Below are positions 45,471 to 54,410 of a stretch of DNA of 64,000 nucleotides, in pieces. Where the stretch lies: positions 5,942,001-6,006,000 of the forward strand of contig NZ_CP062253.1 of the NCBI RefSeq assembly GCF_014863585.1. The letters run 5' to 3'. This DNA comes from Pseudomonas gozinkensis (GTDB lineage Bacteria > Pseudomonadota > Gammaproteobacteria > Pseudomonadales > Pseudomonadaceae). Made by a program: the position numbers and the translations under genes. The stretch's first letter is position 1. Each line of letters starts with the position of its first letter. The notes below the pieces were generated by a model. The model saw only the letters and a program-made list of their open reading frames with translations, searched no databases and was not told where the DNA came from.

Positions 45471-46841
45471 TCATTGCACCGCTCCGATATCGAATTCCAG
45501 CGGTTTGGCCGGTTTCTGCCCGATCCCGTACCAGTCCAGATTGCGGGTCAGCACCATGAACACACCAAGCAGACCGAACAGCAGCAGCGAGCCCATCAGC
45601 AGCGCGTAATCCTCGGCGCTCAGCAAGCCGTAGAGCAAGCCGTACAACGCCGCCAGCCCCGCCGAAAAACTCAAGCCATGCCGCACGCTGCGCAGTACGT
45701 GGCAGACGTAGAACCCGATCAACAGCACACAACCGCTGGCCGACAACAGATACGCCAGGGCAAAACCGATGTGCTCCGACAACGACAGCAGCAACAGATA
45801 AAAGAACGCCAGCGCCACGCCCACCAGCGCGTATTGCACCGGGTGCACCGCCAGGCTTTTCAGCACTTCGAACAGGAAGAAACCGGCGAACGTCAGGACG
45901 ATGAACAGCAGCGCATATTTGATCGCCCGGTCGCTCTTCAGATACTGATCCACCGGATCGATGAAGCTCACGCCGAAACTTCGCCCGTTGAACGCCTCGC
46001 AATCATTGCCCGACACGCAGCGGCTCATCGCTTCTTGCAAATTGGTGGAGAAGAACGAGGTCTGCCAGTCGGCGGTGAAACCCTGATCGTTGATCTCGCG
46101 TTTGGCCGGCAGGAAGTTACCGATGAAGCTTGGGTGCGGCCAGTTGGCAGCGAGGTTCACCCGGCTGGTCTTGCCCACCGGCAGCACCTGCAACGAGCCG
46201 GTGCCTTGCAGGCGCAGGTCGAAGCCAAAGGCCAATTCCGTGGTCTTGCCGGTGTCCAGCGCCGGCAGCGTCACACGCACACCCTCGCCCAGCCAGCCGA
46301 CCTGAGTGCCAGGCACGAAGTCCAGGCGTTGCGCGCCCAGCTCCAGCTTCAGCGCGTTTTCGATCCCGCGAATGTCACTGATGCCGACCGCCAGGAACGG
46401 CGCATCGAAGGTGTAATCGGCGAAATCTTCCTTGATCCCCAACTGTGCCGGCAGCGAGAAATGTCCGCTTATACGGTTGTCGGCATGAAACAGCCGTGCC
46501 TCATAAATGCCCCGGGCGCGCAGCTCGGTCTGCACCTGACCGTCGAGTTCAAAGCGCTCCGGCAGGAAATACAGACGACCGCGTTCTTCACCGATTTCCT
46601 GGTAACGCTCGTCGCTCTTCTCTTTGGTCTTCCAGGTGCGCACCACCTTGCGATACGGCACAACCATCACCGGCCCGCTGAGTTGCTGGCTGTAGCTTGA
46701 GCTTCTGGCAATGTCTTCGAGCACGCCGTCACGCAGTTGCTGGCGATCGTCGATGATGCCGTCGATCATCAGCAGCGGCACCAGCAGCAACAGGATCAGC
46801 AGGGCGATCGCCCCGAGTTTGAAAGTCAGGTTTCTGTTCAT
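45471..46841 (-). CDS. creD: CreD, inner-membrane protein of the CreBC regulon
   Basis: 456 residues from ATG 46841 (AAGGGG 7 bp upstream). An N-terminal helix (GAIALLILLLLVPLLMI) is followed by a long periplasmic region and five or six C-terminal helices from ~320 onward. CreD is the main effector controlled by CreBC; in Pseudomonas its level affects beta-lactam resistance and biofilm. Here it is separated from creBC by an acyltransferase gene of opposite strand, so it needs its own promoter in the 166 bp upstream. Confidence 0.93.
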   Translation of the reverse strand: MNRNLTFKLGAIALLILLLLVPLLMIDGIIDDRQQLRDGVLEDIARSSSYSQQLSGPVMVVPYRKVVRTWKTKEKSDERYQEIGEERGRLYFLPERFELDGQVQTELRARGIYEARLFHADNRISGHFSLPAQLGIKEDFADYTFDAPFLAVGISDIRGIENALKLELGAQRLDFVPGTQVGWLGEGVRVTLPALDTGKTTELAFGFDLRLQGTGSLQVLPVGKTSRVNLAANWPHPSFIGNFLPAKREINDQGFTADWQTSFFSTNLQEAMSRCVSGNDCEAFNGRSFGVSFIDPVDQYLKSDRAIKYALLFIVLTFAGFFLFEVLKSLAVHPVQYALVGVALAFFYLLLLSLSEHIGFALAYLLSASGCVLLIGFYVCHVLRSVRHGLSFSAGLAALYGLLYGLLSAEDYALLMGSLLLFGLLGVFMVLTRNLDWYGIGQKPAKPLEFDIGAVQ

Positions 46842-47007
46842 TTCCACGCCCCTTGTTTGAATGAGGCGAGTCTGGAAGCCCTGTGTGATTTTGTTATGGA
46901 GGTTGTGTGGGCTTTACGTGGAAAAGCCTGTAAAACGCTTTCCCTCGAAAGCCACCACCTGACTTCCCGGGCACCGACGGACAAGACTGGAATAAAGGAC
47001 TACTGAA

Positions 47008-48018
47008 TTGCGCAACAACTCATTCGATCTGATCAGGCACCTTGCCGCGTTTCTGGTACTGGTCAGCCACCACTTCGCCCTGAGCGGTTCGCAAGAGCCG
47101 GGCATCAGCGGCTACAACTCGCTGGGCGGCATTGCGGTCATTGCCTTCTTTTCGATTTCCGGCCTGCTGATCACCCGCAGCTTCCTCAACGCCAACGGCA
47201 TCACTGACTATCTGAGCAAACGCGTCGCACGGATCTTTCCGGCGCTGATCGTTTGTGCCTTTCTCATGACGTTTGTGTCCGGCGCGCTGTTTGCCGAGGG
47301 CTATGTGACGAGCCCCGCCGTCCTGATCGACTTCCTGCGCATCTCGCTGTTCGGCCGGGCGAATATCGAGCCCGTTACTCACGGGTTTATCTTCAGCGAA
47401 TCTTTCAATGGCAGCCTATGGACGCTGAAAATCGAATTCACTTTTTATCTGCTGGTGGCGGTGGTGCTGAGTCTGTACCGACGGGCGACGGCAGCGGGTG
47501 CCTTGCTGGCGTTGTTCTGCGTGGCGACCTTTGTGCTGGGCAACGGTCCTGCCACAGCGCTGACTCAGAAGCTCGCGGTGTATGGATGTGCCGGCATCGC
47601 GTTTTTTGCCGGATCGCTGCTGGCCTTCTACAAGCAACTGCTGGGCGACAGGCGCCGGTTGGCAATCATGCTGGTGGCCTGTGTCGGGGTTGCCTTGCTG
47701 GCGATCGGAGCACCGATGGCCGGTGTCGTCGTCACCCTGTGCATCTGCCTGGCCACCCTGAGTGTGGGCCTGCTCTACGTCGATCGCACCATTCGGGGTC
47801 GATTCGATCTGTCCTACGGCATCTACCTGTACGCGTTTCCCGTCCAGCAGTTGGTGATCAACAAGACATCGCTGACGTTCGTACCGTCCATGATGCTGTC
47901 GGCGCTGATCGTGATCGTGCTGGCCATCGCCTCCTGGCACTGGGTCGAGCGACCGGCGCTGCAATGGGCGCATCGCCGGAACAAGGCCAGAATCAGCGAA
48001 GCCGCAACACCGACCTGA
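47008..48018 (+). CDS. Acyltransferase-3 family membrane protein, inserted within the cre locus
   Basis: 336 residues starting at TTG 47008 with AAAGGA 8 bp upstream. About ten membrane helices; the conserved N-terminal motif HLAAFLVLVSHHFALSG contains the catalytic histidine pair area, followed by RVARIFPALIV. Such proteins O-acetylate sugars of polysaccharides, LPS or osmoprotectant glucans, or modify other surface molecules. No glycan genes are adjacent. It runs opposite to creB-creC and creD and lies between them, ending 25 bp from the creC stop. This suggests insertion into an ancestral creBCD operon. Confidence 0.88.
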   Translation: MRNNSFDLIRHLAAFLVLVSHHFALSGSQEPGISGYNSLGGIAVIAFFSISGLLITRSFLNANGITDYLSKRVARIFPALIVCAFLMTFVSGALFAEGYVTSPAVLIDFLRISLFGRANIEPVTHGFIFSESFNGSLWTLKIEFTFYLLVAVVLSLYRRATAAGALLALFCVATFVLGNGPATALTQKLAVYGCAGIAFFAGSLLAFYKQLLGDRRRLAIMLVACVGVALLAIGAPMAGVVVTLCICLATLSVGLLYVDRTIRGRFDLSYGIYLYAFPVQQLVINKTSLTFVPSMMLSALIVIVLAIASWHWVERPALQWAHRRNKARISEAATPT

Positions 48019-48042
48019 GTGGGCGACGGTTTGCCGGGCGGA

Positions 48043-49461
48043 TCACGGCAGGTGCAACTGCACCTGCACGCCCCCTGCGAGGTTATCGATGCGCAGAGAA
48101 CCGCCGTGCAGCTTGACCACTTCCTCGACGAAATTCAGCCCAAGCCCCGTGCTTTTGCGCCCGCTGTCAGGACGCGGCAACGAATAAAAGCGCTCGGTCA
48201 GACGCGTCAGCGCGTAATCGGGAATGGGCGCGGCCTCGTTGAACAGGCCAAATACGATCTGTGCGCCAACCCGCTCGGCTTCAAATCGCAGCAAGCCCTT
48301 GGGTGGCGTGAAGTCCAGTGCGTTCTCCAGCAGATTGCCCAAGGCCTGGCGCAGCAGAAACGGCTCGCCGAGCAATGCCAGATCAGCGGGGATGGCGCGT
48401 TCGATTCTCAGCTGTCGCCCCTCAATCCGTGCGGTCTGTGCCTGCAAGACTTCATCGACCAACGCCGCGAGTGGCACGACGACGCGTTCTTCCAGGCCCT
48501 GACGCTGTTCAACCTGAGCCAGATCGAGCAGGCGCTCGATCAACTGCTGCATCCTGGCACTTTCACTGTCGATGTTGCCGACAAAGCGCAATCGCTGATT
48601 CGCCGGCATCTCGTCCTGCAGCAGCTCGGCGGCACCGCGAATCGCCGCCAGCGGGCTCTTCAATTCATGGGTCAGGGTGTGCACATAGCGCTCGACGTAA
48701 GCCTTGCCTTCGAGCTGGGTGCGCATCTGTTCCACGGCGGTCGCCAACTGCTCCAGCTCGCCGCCGCGATAGTGCGGCACCGCCACCCGACGGCCCTCGC
48801 TCACGGCCTGGGCGTATACGGTCAAGCGGTGCAACGCGCGGCTCAGCCACCACGAGAGCAGGGCGCCGAGCAGCAGGCCGAGGCCGATCAGTCCGGCGCC
48901 GTAACCGAGCAGGCGGCGTTCGGTACGGTCGACGTAGGGTTGCAGTGAGCTGTTGGGTTTGGCCACGGTGACCACGCCGATGATCGCGCCGTTGTCGCGG
49001 ATCGGCGCGCCGACGTGCATCACCGAAGAGTTCGGGTCATTCGGATCGCTGCGGCTGGAGCGTGCGCCGTATTCTCCGCGCAAGGTGAGGTAGACGTCGT
49101 TCCAGCGCGAGTAGTCCTGGCCGACCGCGACACCGCTGGAGTCCAGCACCACGATGCCCTTGGCGTCGGTGACGTAGATGCGGTGGTTGACCTGGTTTTT
49201 CGCCAGGCCCCAGATGGTCGCTTTCGGCTGGCGTTCACCATAGGCGCGGAGCAGTTCCGGCCAGCGATTCTGGTTGAGGGTGCCGGCCTTGAAATCGTCC
49301 CGCAGGATTTCCGCCATCAGGTTGGCGGTGTCGACCAGGGTTTCTTCGGTGGACTGACGCACGCCGGGGCGGATTTCTTCCATCACCGTGTTGAGCACGA
49401 AATACCCGGTGAGGCCGATGAACAGCACATACACCAGGAAAATCCGCAGCCCCAGCGACAT
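48043..49461 (-). CDS. creC: CreC, sensor histidine kinase
   Basis: 472 residues from ATG 49461, which overlaps the creB stop (TGATG). N-terminal helix ~5-25, a periplasmic sensor (~30-185), second helix (~186-206), HAMP, dimerisation domain with phospho-acceptor His265 (HTLTHELKSPLAAIRG), and an ATPase domain (NLLENALDF, STGLGLNFVEEVV). It senses carbon/metabolic state or PBP4 inhibition in Pseudomonas and phosphorylates CreB. Confidence 0.95.
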   Translation of the reverse strand: MSLGLRIFLVYVLFIGLTGYFVLNTVMEEIRPGVRQSTEETLVDTANLMAEILRDDFKAGTLNQNRWPELLRAYGERQPKATIWGLAKNQVNHRIYVTDAKGIVVLDSSGVAVGQDYSRWNDVYLTLRGEYGARSSRSDPNDPNSSVMHVGAPIRDNGAIIGVVTVAKPNSSLQPYVDRTERRLLGYGAGLIGLGLLLGALLSWWLSRALHRLTVYAQAVSEGRRVAVPHYRGGELEQLATAVEQMRTQLEGKAYVERYVHTLTHELKSPLAAIRGAAELLQDEMPANQRLRFVGNIDSESARMQQLIERLLDLAQVEQRQGLEERVVVPLAALVDEVLQAQTARIEGRQLRIERAIPADLALLGEPFLLRQALGNLLENALDFTPPKGLLRFEAERVGAQIVFGLFNEAAPIPDYALTRLTERFYSLPRPDSGRKSTGLGLNFVEEVVKLHGGSLRIDNLAGGVQVQLHLP

Positions 49462-50141
49462 CAGCTGTGCCCCGGGCTGTAGCTGTAACCGAGGCCGCGA
49501 TGGGTCTGGATCGGTTCGGCCTCGGCACGCACCAGACGCAGTTTGGCGCGCACGCTTTTGATATGGCTGTCGATGCTGCGCTCGTAACCGGCATCCGCCG
49601 CCACGCCCAGCGCATCGAGCAGTTGCTCGCGGCTGAACACCCGCTCGGGTTGTTCGAGCAGGCATTGCAGCAGGCGGAATTCATGGCGGGTCAGGCTCAG
49701 GGGCTGGCCGCGATAGCTGATCTGTACGCGCTCGGGATCGACGCGGAACAGCGCCGAGGATGCTTCGATGACCGGACGCGGCGCCATGCGCTTGAGAATC
49801 GCCCGGACCCGCGCCGCCACTTCGCGTGGGCTGAACGGTTTGACCACGTAATCGTCGGCGCCGATTTCCAGGCCCACCACGCGATCAATTTCGGCGTTGC
49901 GCGCACTGAGGAACAGCACCGGCACTTCGCTGAAGCGACGCAGCTGTTTGCAGGTTTCGAAGCCGCTGATATCCGGCAGGCCAATGTCGAGGATGATCAG
50001 ATCTGCCGGGGTCTGGCGCTGATGCTCCAGCGCCGCCGCGCCCAGGCTCAGCCAGGTCGTGGTGAAGCCCTCGCCCTGCAAGGCAAAAATCAGCGTATCG
50101 GCAATCGCCGCTTCGTCTTCGACAATCAGGATATGAGGCAT
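49461..50141 (-). CDS. creB: CreB, OmpR-family response regulator
   Basis: 226 residues: receiver domain with Asp52 (LIILDIGLPD) and an OmpR/PhoB winged helix (SLTRHEFRLLQCLLEQPERVFSREQLL, VDSHIKSVRAKL-like IDSHIKSVRAKLR). It activates creD and, in resistant mutants, affects AmpC-independent beta-lactam resistance. Translation of creC is coupled to it. The next gene upstream (retropepsin-like) is on the same strand 74 bp away. Confidence 0.95.
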   Translation of the reverse strand: MPHILIVEDEAAIADTLIFALQGEGFTTTWLSLGAAALEHQRQTPADLIILDIGLPDISGFETCKQLRRFSEVPVLFLSARNAEIDRVVGLEIGADDYVVKPFSPREVAARVRAILKRMAPRPVIEASSALFRVDPERVQISYRGQPLSLTRHEFRLLQCLLEQPERVFSREQLLDALGVAADAGYERSIDSHIKSVRAKLRLVRAEAEPIQTHRGLGYSYSPGHS

Positions 50142-50215
50142 GGCGTCCGAGCCTGTGGGTTAAGTGCGCGAACGGTGCCCCAAGCTCGGCGTTACGTCAA
50201 TGAGACCACTTGGTT

Positions 50216-50719
50216 TCAGCAGTCGGGCTTGTCCGCTGTAAAGCGTCGTGCCGGGTTCACCGCCGCGCCGAACTCGCGCAGGGCCTTGGCACCGATCAGC
50301 AACGGGTAGTTGAAGTTGCTGCGGTCGGTCAGGTTGACCTCCACGGTACGCTTGACGTCGCCCAGGCACAGCTCCAGATCGACTACCGGGCGCTTGGCCA
50401 CTTCGGTGCTTTCGCCCTCGTCTTCTTCATCCGAGCGACTCTTGATCTTGCTGATCCGCGCGATCTTGTGCTCGTACACCTTGTTGCTCGCGTCCTTGGT
50501 GGCCAGGCGGAAGCGTACCCAGTCTTCGCCGTCGCGTTTGAACGTCTCGATGTCCTTGGCCGACAGCGAGGCGGTCAGCGCGCCGGTGTCCATCTTGGCC
50601 TTGAGCACTTCACCGCCGATTTCCGGCAGCGCGATGTATTCGTAACGACCGTACAGGGTCGGTTCGGCGGCGAGCACCGGCAGGGCAACGAGGGAAAGCA
50701 GTGCAAGGAGGGATTTCAC
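50216..50719 (-). CDS. Retropepsin-like exported protein (PF05618, 'ATP-dependent zinc protease' family)
   Basis: 167 residues with a signal peptide (MKSLLALLSLVALPVLAAEP). The aspartic-protease-like motif KMDTGALTASLSA (Asp44) and the later NYPLLIGAKALREFG block define the RimK-associated/RloA-like retropepsin family, which is often labelled a zinc protease without evidence. It is likely periplasmic. An acidic stretch (RSDEEDEGEST) is inserted near residue 95. It precedes creBC on the same strand and might be cotranscribed. Confidence 0.82.
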   Translation of the reverse strand: MKSLLALLSLVALPVLAAEPTLYGRYEYIALPEIGGEVLKAKMDTGALTASLSAKDIETFKRDGEDWVRFRLATKDASNKVYEHKIARISKIKSRSDEEDEGESTEVAKRPVVDLELCLGDVKRTVEVNLTDRSNFNYPLLIGAKALREFGAAVNPARRFTADKPDC

Positions 50720-51026
50720 GTAAGGGGCTTCCTTGGGAAATGGGGGCGTCAGACGCGAGATTTTAGACAGTCAGCGAACAATTGGTTCGCCCGTAAATCG
50801 CTTTCGCGGGCAAGCCCGCTCCCACAGGTACAGCGACGCTCACAGATTGTATGTACGACACCAACCCTGTGGGAGCGGGCTTGCCCGCGAAGAGGCCGGC
50901 ACAGTCAATACAGAACCGGAAGCTCAGCATAGCCAGCCACAGGTGAAACATTCGTCACCGGCGGATTTGGCCTGTCGGCCGAAGCCACTTATCATGGCGC
51001 GCCCATCCGTATTCCAAGAGTTGCTT
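50720..51026. other. 307-bp gene-free stretch with a REP pair
   Basis: It separates divergent genes (retropepsin-like, leftward; PlsC-like, rightward). Apart from the REP pair at 50802-50891 I see no hairpin or clear promoter boxes. An ORF running through the REP unit is judged non-coding. Confidence 0.6.
50802..50891. repeat. REP inverted pair (GGGCAAGCCCGC type)
   Basis: TTTCGCGGGCAAGCCCGCTC at 50802 faces CCTGTGGGAGCGGGCTTGCC at 50866. This third sequence variant occurs only here in the window. Confidence 0.9.
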
Positions 51027-51914
51027 ATGCGCCGCCTGCTCACCGGCTGTCTCGTCACCCTGCTGCTGTTGTCCAACACCCTCGTGCTCTTCGGCCCGCT
51101 GATGGTGTTTGCCCTGCTCAAGCTGATCCTGCCGGGGCGCTTTCGCGACTACGCCTCGTGGGCGGTGATGTGGATCGCCGAGACCTGGGCGGAAATCGAC
51201 AAGCTGATCTTTCGCCTGTGCATCCCCACCCAATGGGACATTCGCGGCGGCGAAGACCTGCGCAGCGACACCTCCTATCTGGTCATCAGCAACCATCAGT
51301 CCTGGGTCGATATCCCTGCGCTGATCCAGACCCTCAATCGGCGCACGCCGTTCTTCAAGTTCTTCCTCAAGAAAGAACTGATCTGGGTGCCGTTCCTGGG
51401 CCTGGCCTGGTGGGCGCTGGATTATCCGTTCATGAAGCGCTACACCAAGGCGTTCCTGGCGAAGCACCCGGAGCTGGCCGGCAAGGATCTGGAAATCACC
51501 AAAGCCGCCTGCGAGCTGTTCAAGCGCCAGCCGGTGACGGTGGTCAATTATCTGGAAGGCACGCGTTACACCGCCGCCAAAAGCACTCAGCAGCAATCAC
51601 CGTTCAGCCACCTGCTCAAGCCCAAGGCCGGCGGCGTGGCGTTCGTGCTTGCAGCGATGGGCGAACAGCTGGACGCGATTCTCGATGTGACCGTGGTTTA
51701 TCCACAGCAGAAGATTCCAGGGTTCTGGGACCTGATCAGCGGCAACGTGCCGCGCGTGATCATCGACATCCAGACCCGCGAGCTGGATCCGGCCCTGTGG
51801 CAGGGTGATTACGAAAACGATCCGGTGTTTCGCGAGAAGGTCCAGAACTGGGTCAACCAGCTCTGGACCCTCAAGGATCAGCGCATCGCCGAACTCAAAG
51901 GCGAGCGCCGCTGA
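51027..51914 (+). CDS. PlsC-type acyltransferase (YihG-like)
   Basis: 295 residues from ATG 51027 (AAGAG 7 bp upstream); an ATG 33 bp earlier is possible. N-terminal membrane helix, then the LPLAT domain with NHQSWVD (His90, Asp95) and VVNYLEGTRYT. It acylates a lysophospholipid, most likely 1-acyl-glycerol-3-phosphate, at the inner membrane. The E. coli relative YihG is a lesser acyltransferase of that kind. The 3' end is 1 bp from the convergent DUF2780 gene. Confidence 0.87.
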   Translation: MRRLLTGCLVTLLLLSNTLVLFGPLMVFALLKLILPGRFRDYASWAVMWIAETWAEIDKLIFRLCIPTQWDIRGGEDLRSDTSYLVISNHQSWVDIPALIQTLNRRTPFFKFFLKKELIWVPFLGLAWWALDYPFMKRYTKAFLAKHPELAGKDLEITKAACELFKRQPVTVVNYLEGTRYTAAKSTQQQSPFSHLLKPKAGGVAFVLAAMGEQLDAILDVTVVYPQQKIPGFWDLISGNVPRVIIDIQTRELDPALWQGDYENDPVFREKVQNWVNQLWTLKDQRIAELKGERR

Positions 51915-51915
51915 G

Positions 51916-52473
51916 TCATCCGTTGGTGCCGGTGCCCCAGATGCTGCCCAGGCTTTGCAGCAGCGAACCACCGACACCCTGCTGACCAAGGTATTGCAGG
52001 AGGATCGGGGCAAACTGGCCGACCATCCCGCTGTCCATGCCCAGCGCACCGAAGGCGTTGTTCAGGTCATTGGTGTCCTTGACATTACCCAGCGCATTTT
52101 CCAGCCCGGCGGACTTGCCCGACGAGCCAAGCAAGCCGCTCAACGCCGCCAGATTGCCGCTGCCACCCGACAATTTGTCGATGCCCGGCACTTCCTTGGC
52201 CAACTCGGAATAATCCGTGTTGCTGAGCTTGTTTTTCGCCAGCCCCAGCATGGCACTGGTGCCGCCGACCGCTTGCTGCGGCGTGACGTTCAGCGCGCTC
52301 AAGGCACTCAACAGACCGGCGGTTTCCGAGGTCGGCGCCGCGGCGGCAGCCTTGTCCCCGCCCTGCATGCCCGATACCGCACCGGCCACGTCATTCAAAC
52401 TGAAACCGGCAAACACCGGACCTGCCGCCAGGGTCAGGAGCGATGCCAGGGCAAAACCGCGTGAAATCTTCAT
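51916..52473 (-). CDS. DUF2780 exported protein
   Basis: 185 residues with a signal peptide (ALASLLTLAAGPVFA) and a low-complexity Ala/Gly/Ser/Leu body containing the repeated pattern LLSALSAL, LAALSGLLG, LLQSLGS. This matches the DUF2780 family of secreted or periplasmic proteins with unknown role. Start at 52473 has AAGAGG about 8 bp upstream. It is convergent with and nearly touches the acyltransferase gene; no terminator separates them. Confidence 0.82.
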   Translation of the reverse strand: MKISRGFALASLLTLAAGPVFAGFSLNDVAGAVSGMQGGDKAAAAAPTSETAGLLSALSALNVTPQQAVGGTSAMLGLAKNKLSNTDYSELAKEVPGIDKLSGGSGNLAALSGLLGSSGKSAGLENALGNVKDTNDLNNAFGALGMDSGMVGQFAPILLQYLGQQGVGGSLLQSLGSIWGTGTNG

Positions 52474-52622
52474 TCAGACATCCTCTTGTGGCGTGAAGAA
52501 CCTTCGTCAGCGAAGGGACAAACTGCCGGTTTGACCGGGTATCCGCCGGCATGTTCCGAGCATGGCGCATCCATTCTGGCCCCGGTCGCGTATATGAAAC
52601 GTGAAACCCCGGATGCCCTCTG

Positions 52623-53249
52623 ATGAATGGCACGAGCGCTGTCGCTGAACTAGCCTGTGAACTACCCGAAACCAGCGCCTGTCCTGTCTGGAGACTTGTC
52701 ATTACCCTCGCCGACACCGATCAGCTCCGGCAGTTGCTGGCCCAGTGCTCACAGGGCGACCGCCGTGCCTTCGAAACGCTGTACCGCAGCGTAGGCCCGC
52801 GCCTGCACGGCGTGGCCCTGCGTTTCATGGGGCGCCCGGATCTGGCCGAAGAAGTGCTGCAGGAAAGCTTCGTGCGAATCTGGAACAACGCTTCGCGCTA
52901 TGAATCGCACCTGTCGGCGCCAATGACCTGGATGATCAACATCACCCGCAATCAGGCCATCGACCAGTTGCGCAAGCACCGCGACCGGCCCTTGAGTGAT
53001 TTCGAGCAGGAAGCCTTGGTGGATGAAAATCCCTCGGCCCATGACCAATTGAACAGCGCCCGTGAAGCCAGTGCACTGAACCGCTGCCTGGAAACCCTCG
53101 AAGGCATGCAGCGCCAGTCGATTACCGTGGCGTATTTTCAGGGGTTGTCCTGCTCGGAACTGGCCGAGCATCTGGCGGCGCCGCTGGGTTCGGTCAAGTC
53201 GTGGATTCGCCGTGGCATGGAACGCCTGCGCCGGTGCCTTGAATCATGA
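52623..53249 (+). CDS. ECF sigma factor (RskA-type partner), start uncertain
   Basis: Up to 208 residues. Region 2 (RRAFETLYRSVGPRLHGVALRFMGRPDLAEEVLQESFVRIWN) and region 4 (QRQSITVAYFQGLSCSELAEHLAAPLGSVKSWIRRGMERLRR) are clear. The next gene is its anti-sigma factor, overlapped by ATGA. The start is odd: ATG 52623 lacks a ribosome site and adds ~26 residues, while GGAGA at 52690 stands before an in-frame ATT. It likely responds to an envelope or oxidative cue; the target set is unknown. Confidence 0.85.
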   Translation: MNGTSAVAELACELPETSACPVWRLVITLADTDQLRQLLAQCSQGDRRAFETLYRSVGPRLHGVALRFMGRPDLAEEVLQESFVRIWNNASRYESHLSAPMTWMINITRNQAIDQLRKHRDRPLSDFEQEALVDENPSAHDQLNSAREASALNRCLETLEGMQRQSITVAYFQGLSCSELAEHLAAPLGSVKSWIRRGMERLRRCLES

Positions 53250-53920
53250 ACTACCAGACCCCGGCCCTGCGCCGCGCCCTCGCCGCCGATTACGCTATCG
53301 GTTTGATGCCGGCGCCGGCCCGGCGACGTTTCGAGCAGTTGCTGCTGGAAGACGCCGGCCTGCGCGCCGAACTGGCCCAGTGGCAGGAAAGCCTCGCCAG
53401 CCTTACCGAAACGTTACCGGAGGTTCCGGTGCCGGAGCGCGTGTGGCACGGCGTTACCGCGCGGATCGAACCGCAGGTGCTGCATGTGCCCGAGAAGCGT
53501 CCGTTCTGGAACTGGCTGCGCGTTACGGCAGCACTGGCCTCCATCGTGGTGCTGGTATTCCTCGGCTCGCTGTACACCCACGACGACGTCCACTACCGCG
53601 CCACCCTGCTGAGCGCCGAAGCGCGACCGGCGCTGAAGGTCGAGGCGCATGACGATTACCTGCAAGTCGAGCCGCTGACTTTGGCGGCCGTCGATCCTCA
53701 GCGCAGTCTGGAACTGTGGGCGATTCCGGCCGATGGCAAGCCGATCTCCCTGGGCGTGATTCCGGCGGGAGGCAAAGGCAAGGTTGAATTGAGCGACGCG
53801 CAGAAAGCGTTGATCGGCAAGCCGATTGCGCTGGCGGTGAGTCTTGAGCCGAAAGGTGGATCGCCGACCGGACAGCCGACGGGGCCGGTGCTTTATCAAG
53901 GGGCGTTGGCGGCGTTGTAG
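53246..53920 (+). CDS. RskA-type anti-sigma factor
   Basis: 224 residues: N-terminal anti-sigma region (ALRRALAADYAIGLMPAPARRRFEQLL), one membrane helix near 91-108 (VTAALASIVVLVFLGSLY) and the periplasmic anti-sigma-K/RskA domain (LELWAIPADGKPISLGVIPAGG). It holds the ECF sigma factor at the membrane until a signal leads to release. The zinc-binding HxxxCxxC motif of ZAS-type factors is not present. It is coupled to the sigma gene by a 4-bp overlap. Confidence 0.88.
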   Translation: MNYQTPALRRALAADYAIGLMPAPARRRFEQLLLEDAGLRAELAQWQESLASLTETLPEVPVPERVWHGVTARIEPQVLHVPEKRPFWNWLRVTAALASIVVLVFLGSLYTHDDVHYRATLLSAEARPALKVEAHDDYLQVEPLTLAAVDPQRSLELWAIPADGKPISLGVIPAGGKGKVELSDAQKALIGKPIALAVSLEPKGGSPTGQPTGPVLYQGALAAL

Positions 53921-53964
53921 CCAAACCGAATATAAAAGACCCAATAATTGCTAAAAAAGAATAA

Positions 53965-53988
53965 AAAACTGTCAGAACTGACAGTTTT
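53965..53988. terminator. Palindromic terminator after the sigma/anti-sigma operon
   Basis: AAAACTGTCAG/CTGACAGTTTT eleven-base arms with an AA loop, flanked by A and T runs, 45 bp after the anti-sigma stop. Palindromic enough that an operator role is also possible. Confidence 0.7.
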
Positions 53989-54015
53989 CAATACGCATAA
54001 TTGAGGCGAACATCG

Positions 54016-54039
54016 TTACTCCATCCTGTAACGGAGTAA
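54016..54039 (+). promoter_or_regulatory. Hairpin that sequesters the ribosome site of the 103-residue protein
   Basis: TTACTCC (54016-54022) can pair with GGAGTAA (54033-54039), which contains the SD sequence eight bases before the ATG at 54045. Loop is ten bases. A possible RNA switch or thermometer. Confidence 0.45.
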
Positions 54040-54044
54040 AAAAG

Positions 54045-54356
54045 ATGAAGCTGAAACTTGCCACAGGCACCTTGGTTTTTCTGACTTTGTTGAGCAATGC
54101 CTATGCAGAAAGCTGCCCAACTGTCTCTCTCACCACTAGCAGCGGCGCCGAAGACGGTAAATTCACAGCAGCACGCATCAAAGACGGCAGCACCGCCAAA
54201 TCAGTCGTTGTTTGCCAGTATGACGGCGAAGGCGATCTCGGCATCTCTGTCGCTCAAAGACCCGAAGCACCGGTTACCGGCACTGGACCGAACTGGAAGA
54301 ACAATGAATGTTCTGTCACCGACGGTGACGCCAGCAAGTGCTCCTATAAGCGGTAA
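54045..54356 (+). CDS. Small secreted protein, AT-rich, unknown function (103 aa)
   Basis: 103 residues with a signal peptide (MKLKLATGTLVFLTLLSNAYA, cut ~21). The mature part has four cysteines (SCPTV, VVCQYDGE, NECSV, SKCSY), which could form two disulfides in the periplasm or outside. It faintly resembles DUF3757 proteins (a CPTV start after the signal), but I cannot assign a family. The gene and its flanks (53921-54440) are clearly more AT-rich than the window average and are bounded by terminators, which suggests recent acquisition. Confidence 0.72.
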   Translation: MKLKLATGTLVFLTLLSNAYAESCPTVSLTTSSGAEDGKFTAARIKDGSTAKSVVVCQYDGEGDLGISVAQRPEAPVTGTGPNWKNNECSVTDGDASKCSYKR

Positions 54357-54410
54357 GTCAGATTGAACAACGTACTTCGATCAGACAAAACAGGCCTATC
54401 GAAATCTTTC

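Noticed and set aside
45265..45474. A 69-residue ORF starting by ATGA overlap with the creD stop
   Set aside because: Most of it is translated REP sequence (REQARSHSR, GASLLAKGPG). The overlap looks attractive, but the body has no independent protein character. The first ~25 residues are the only part that could be real.
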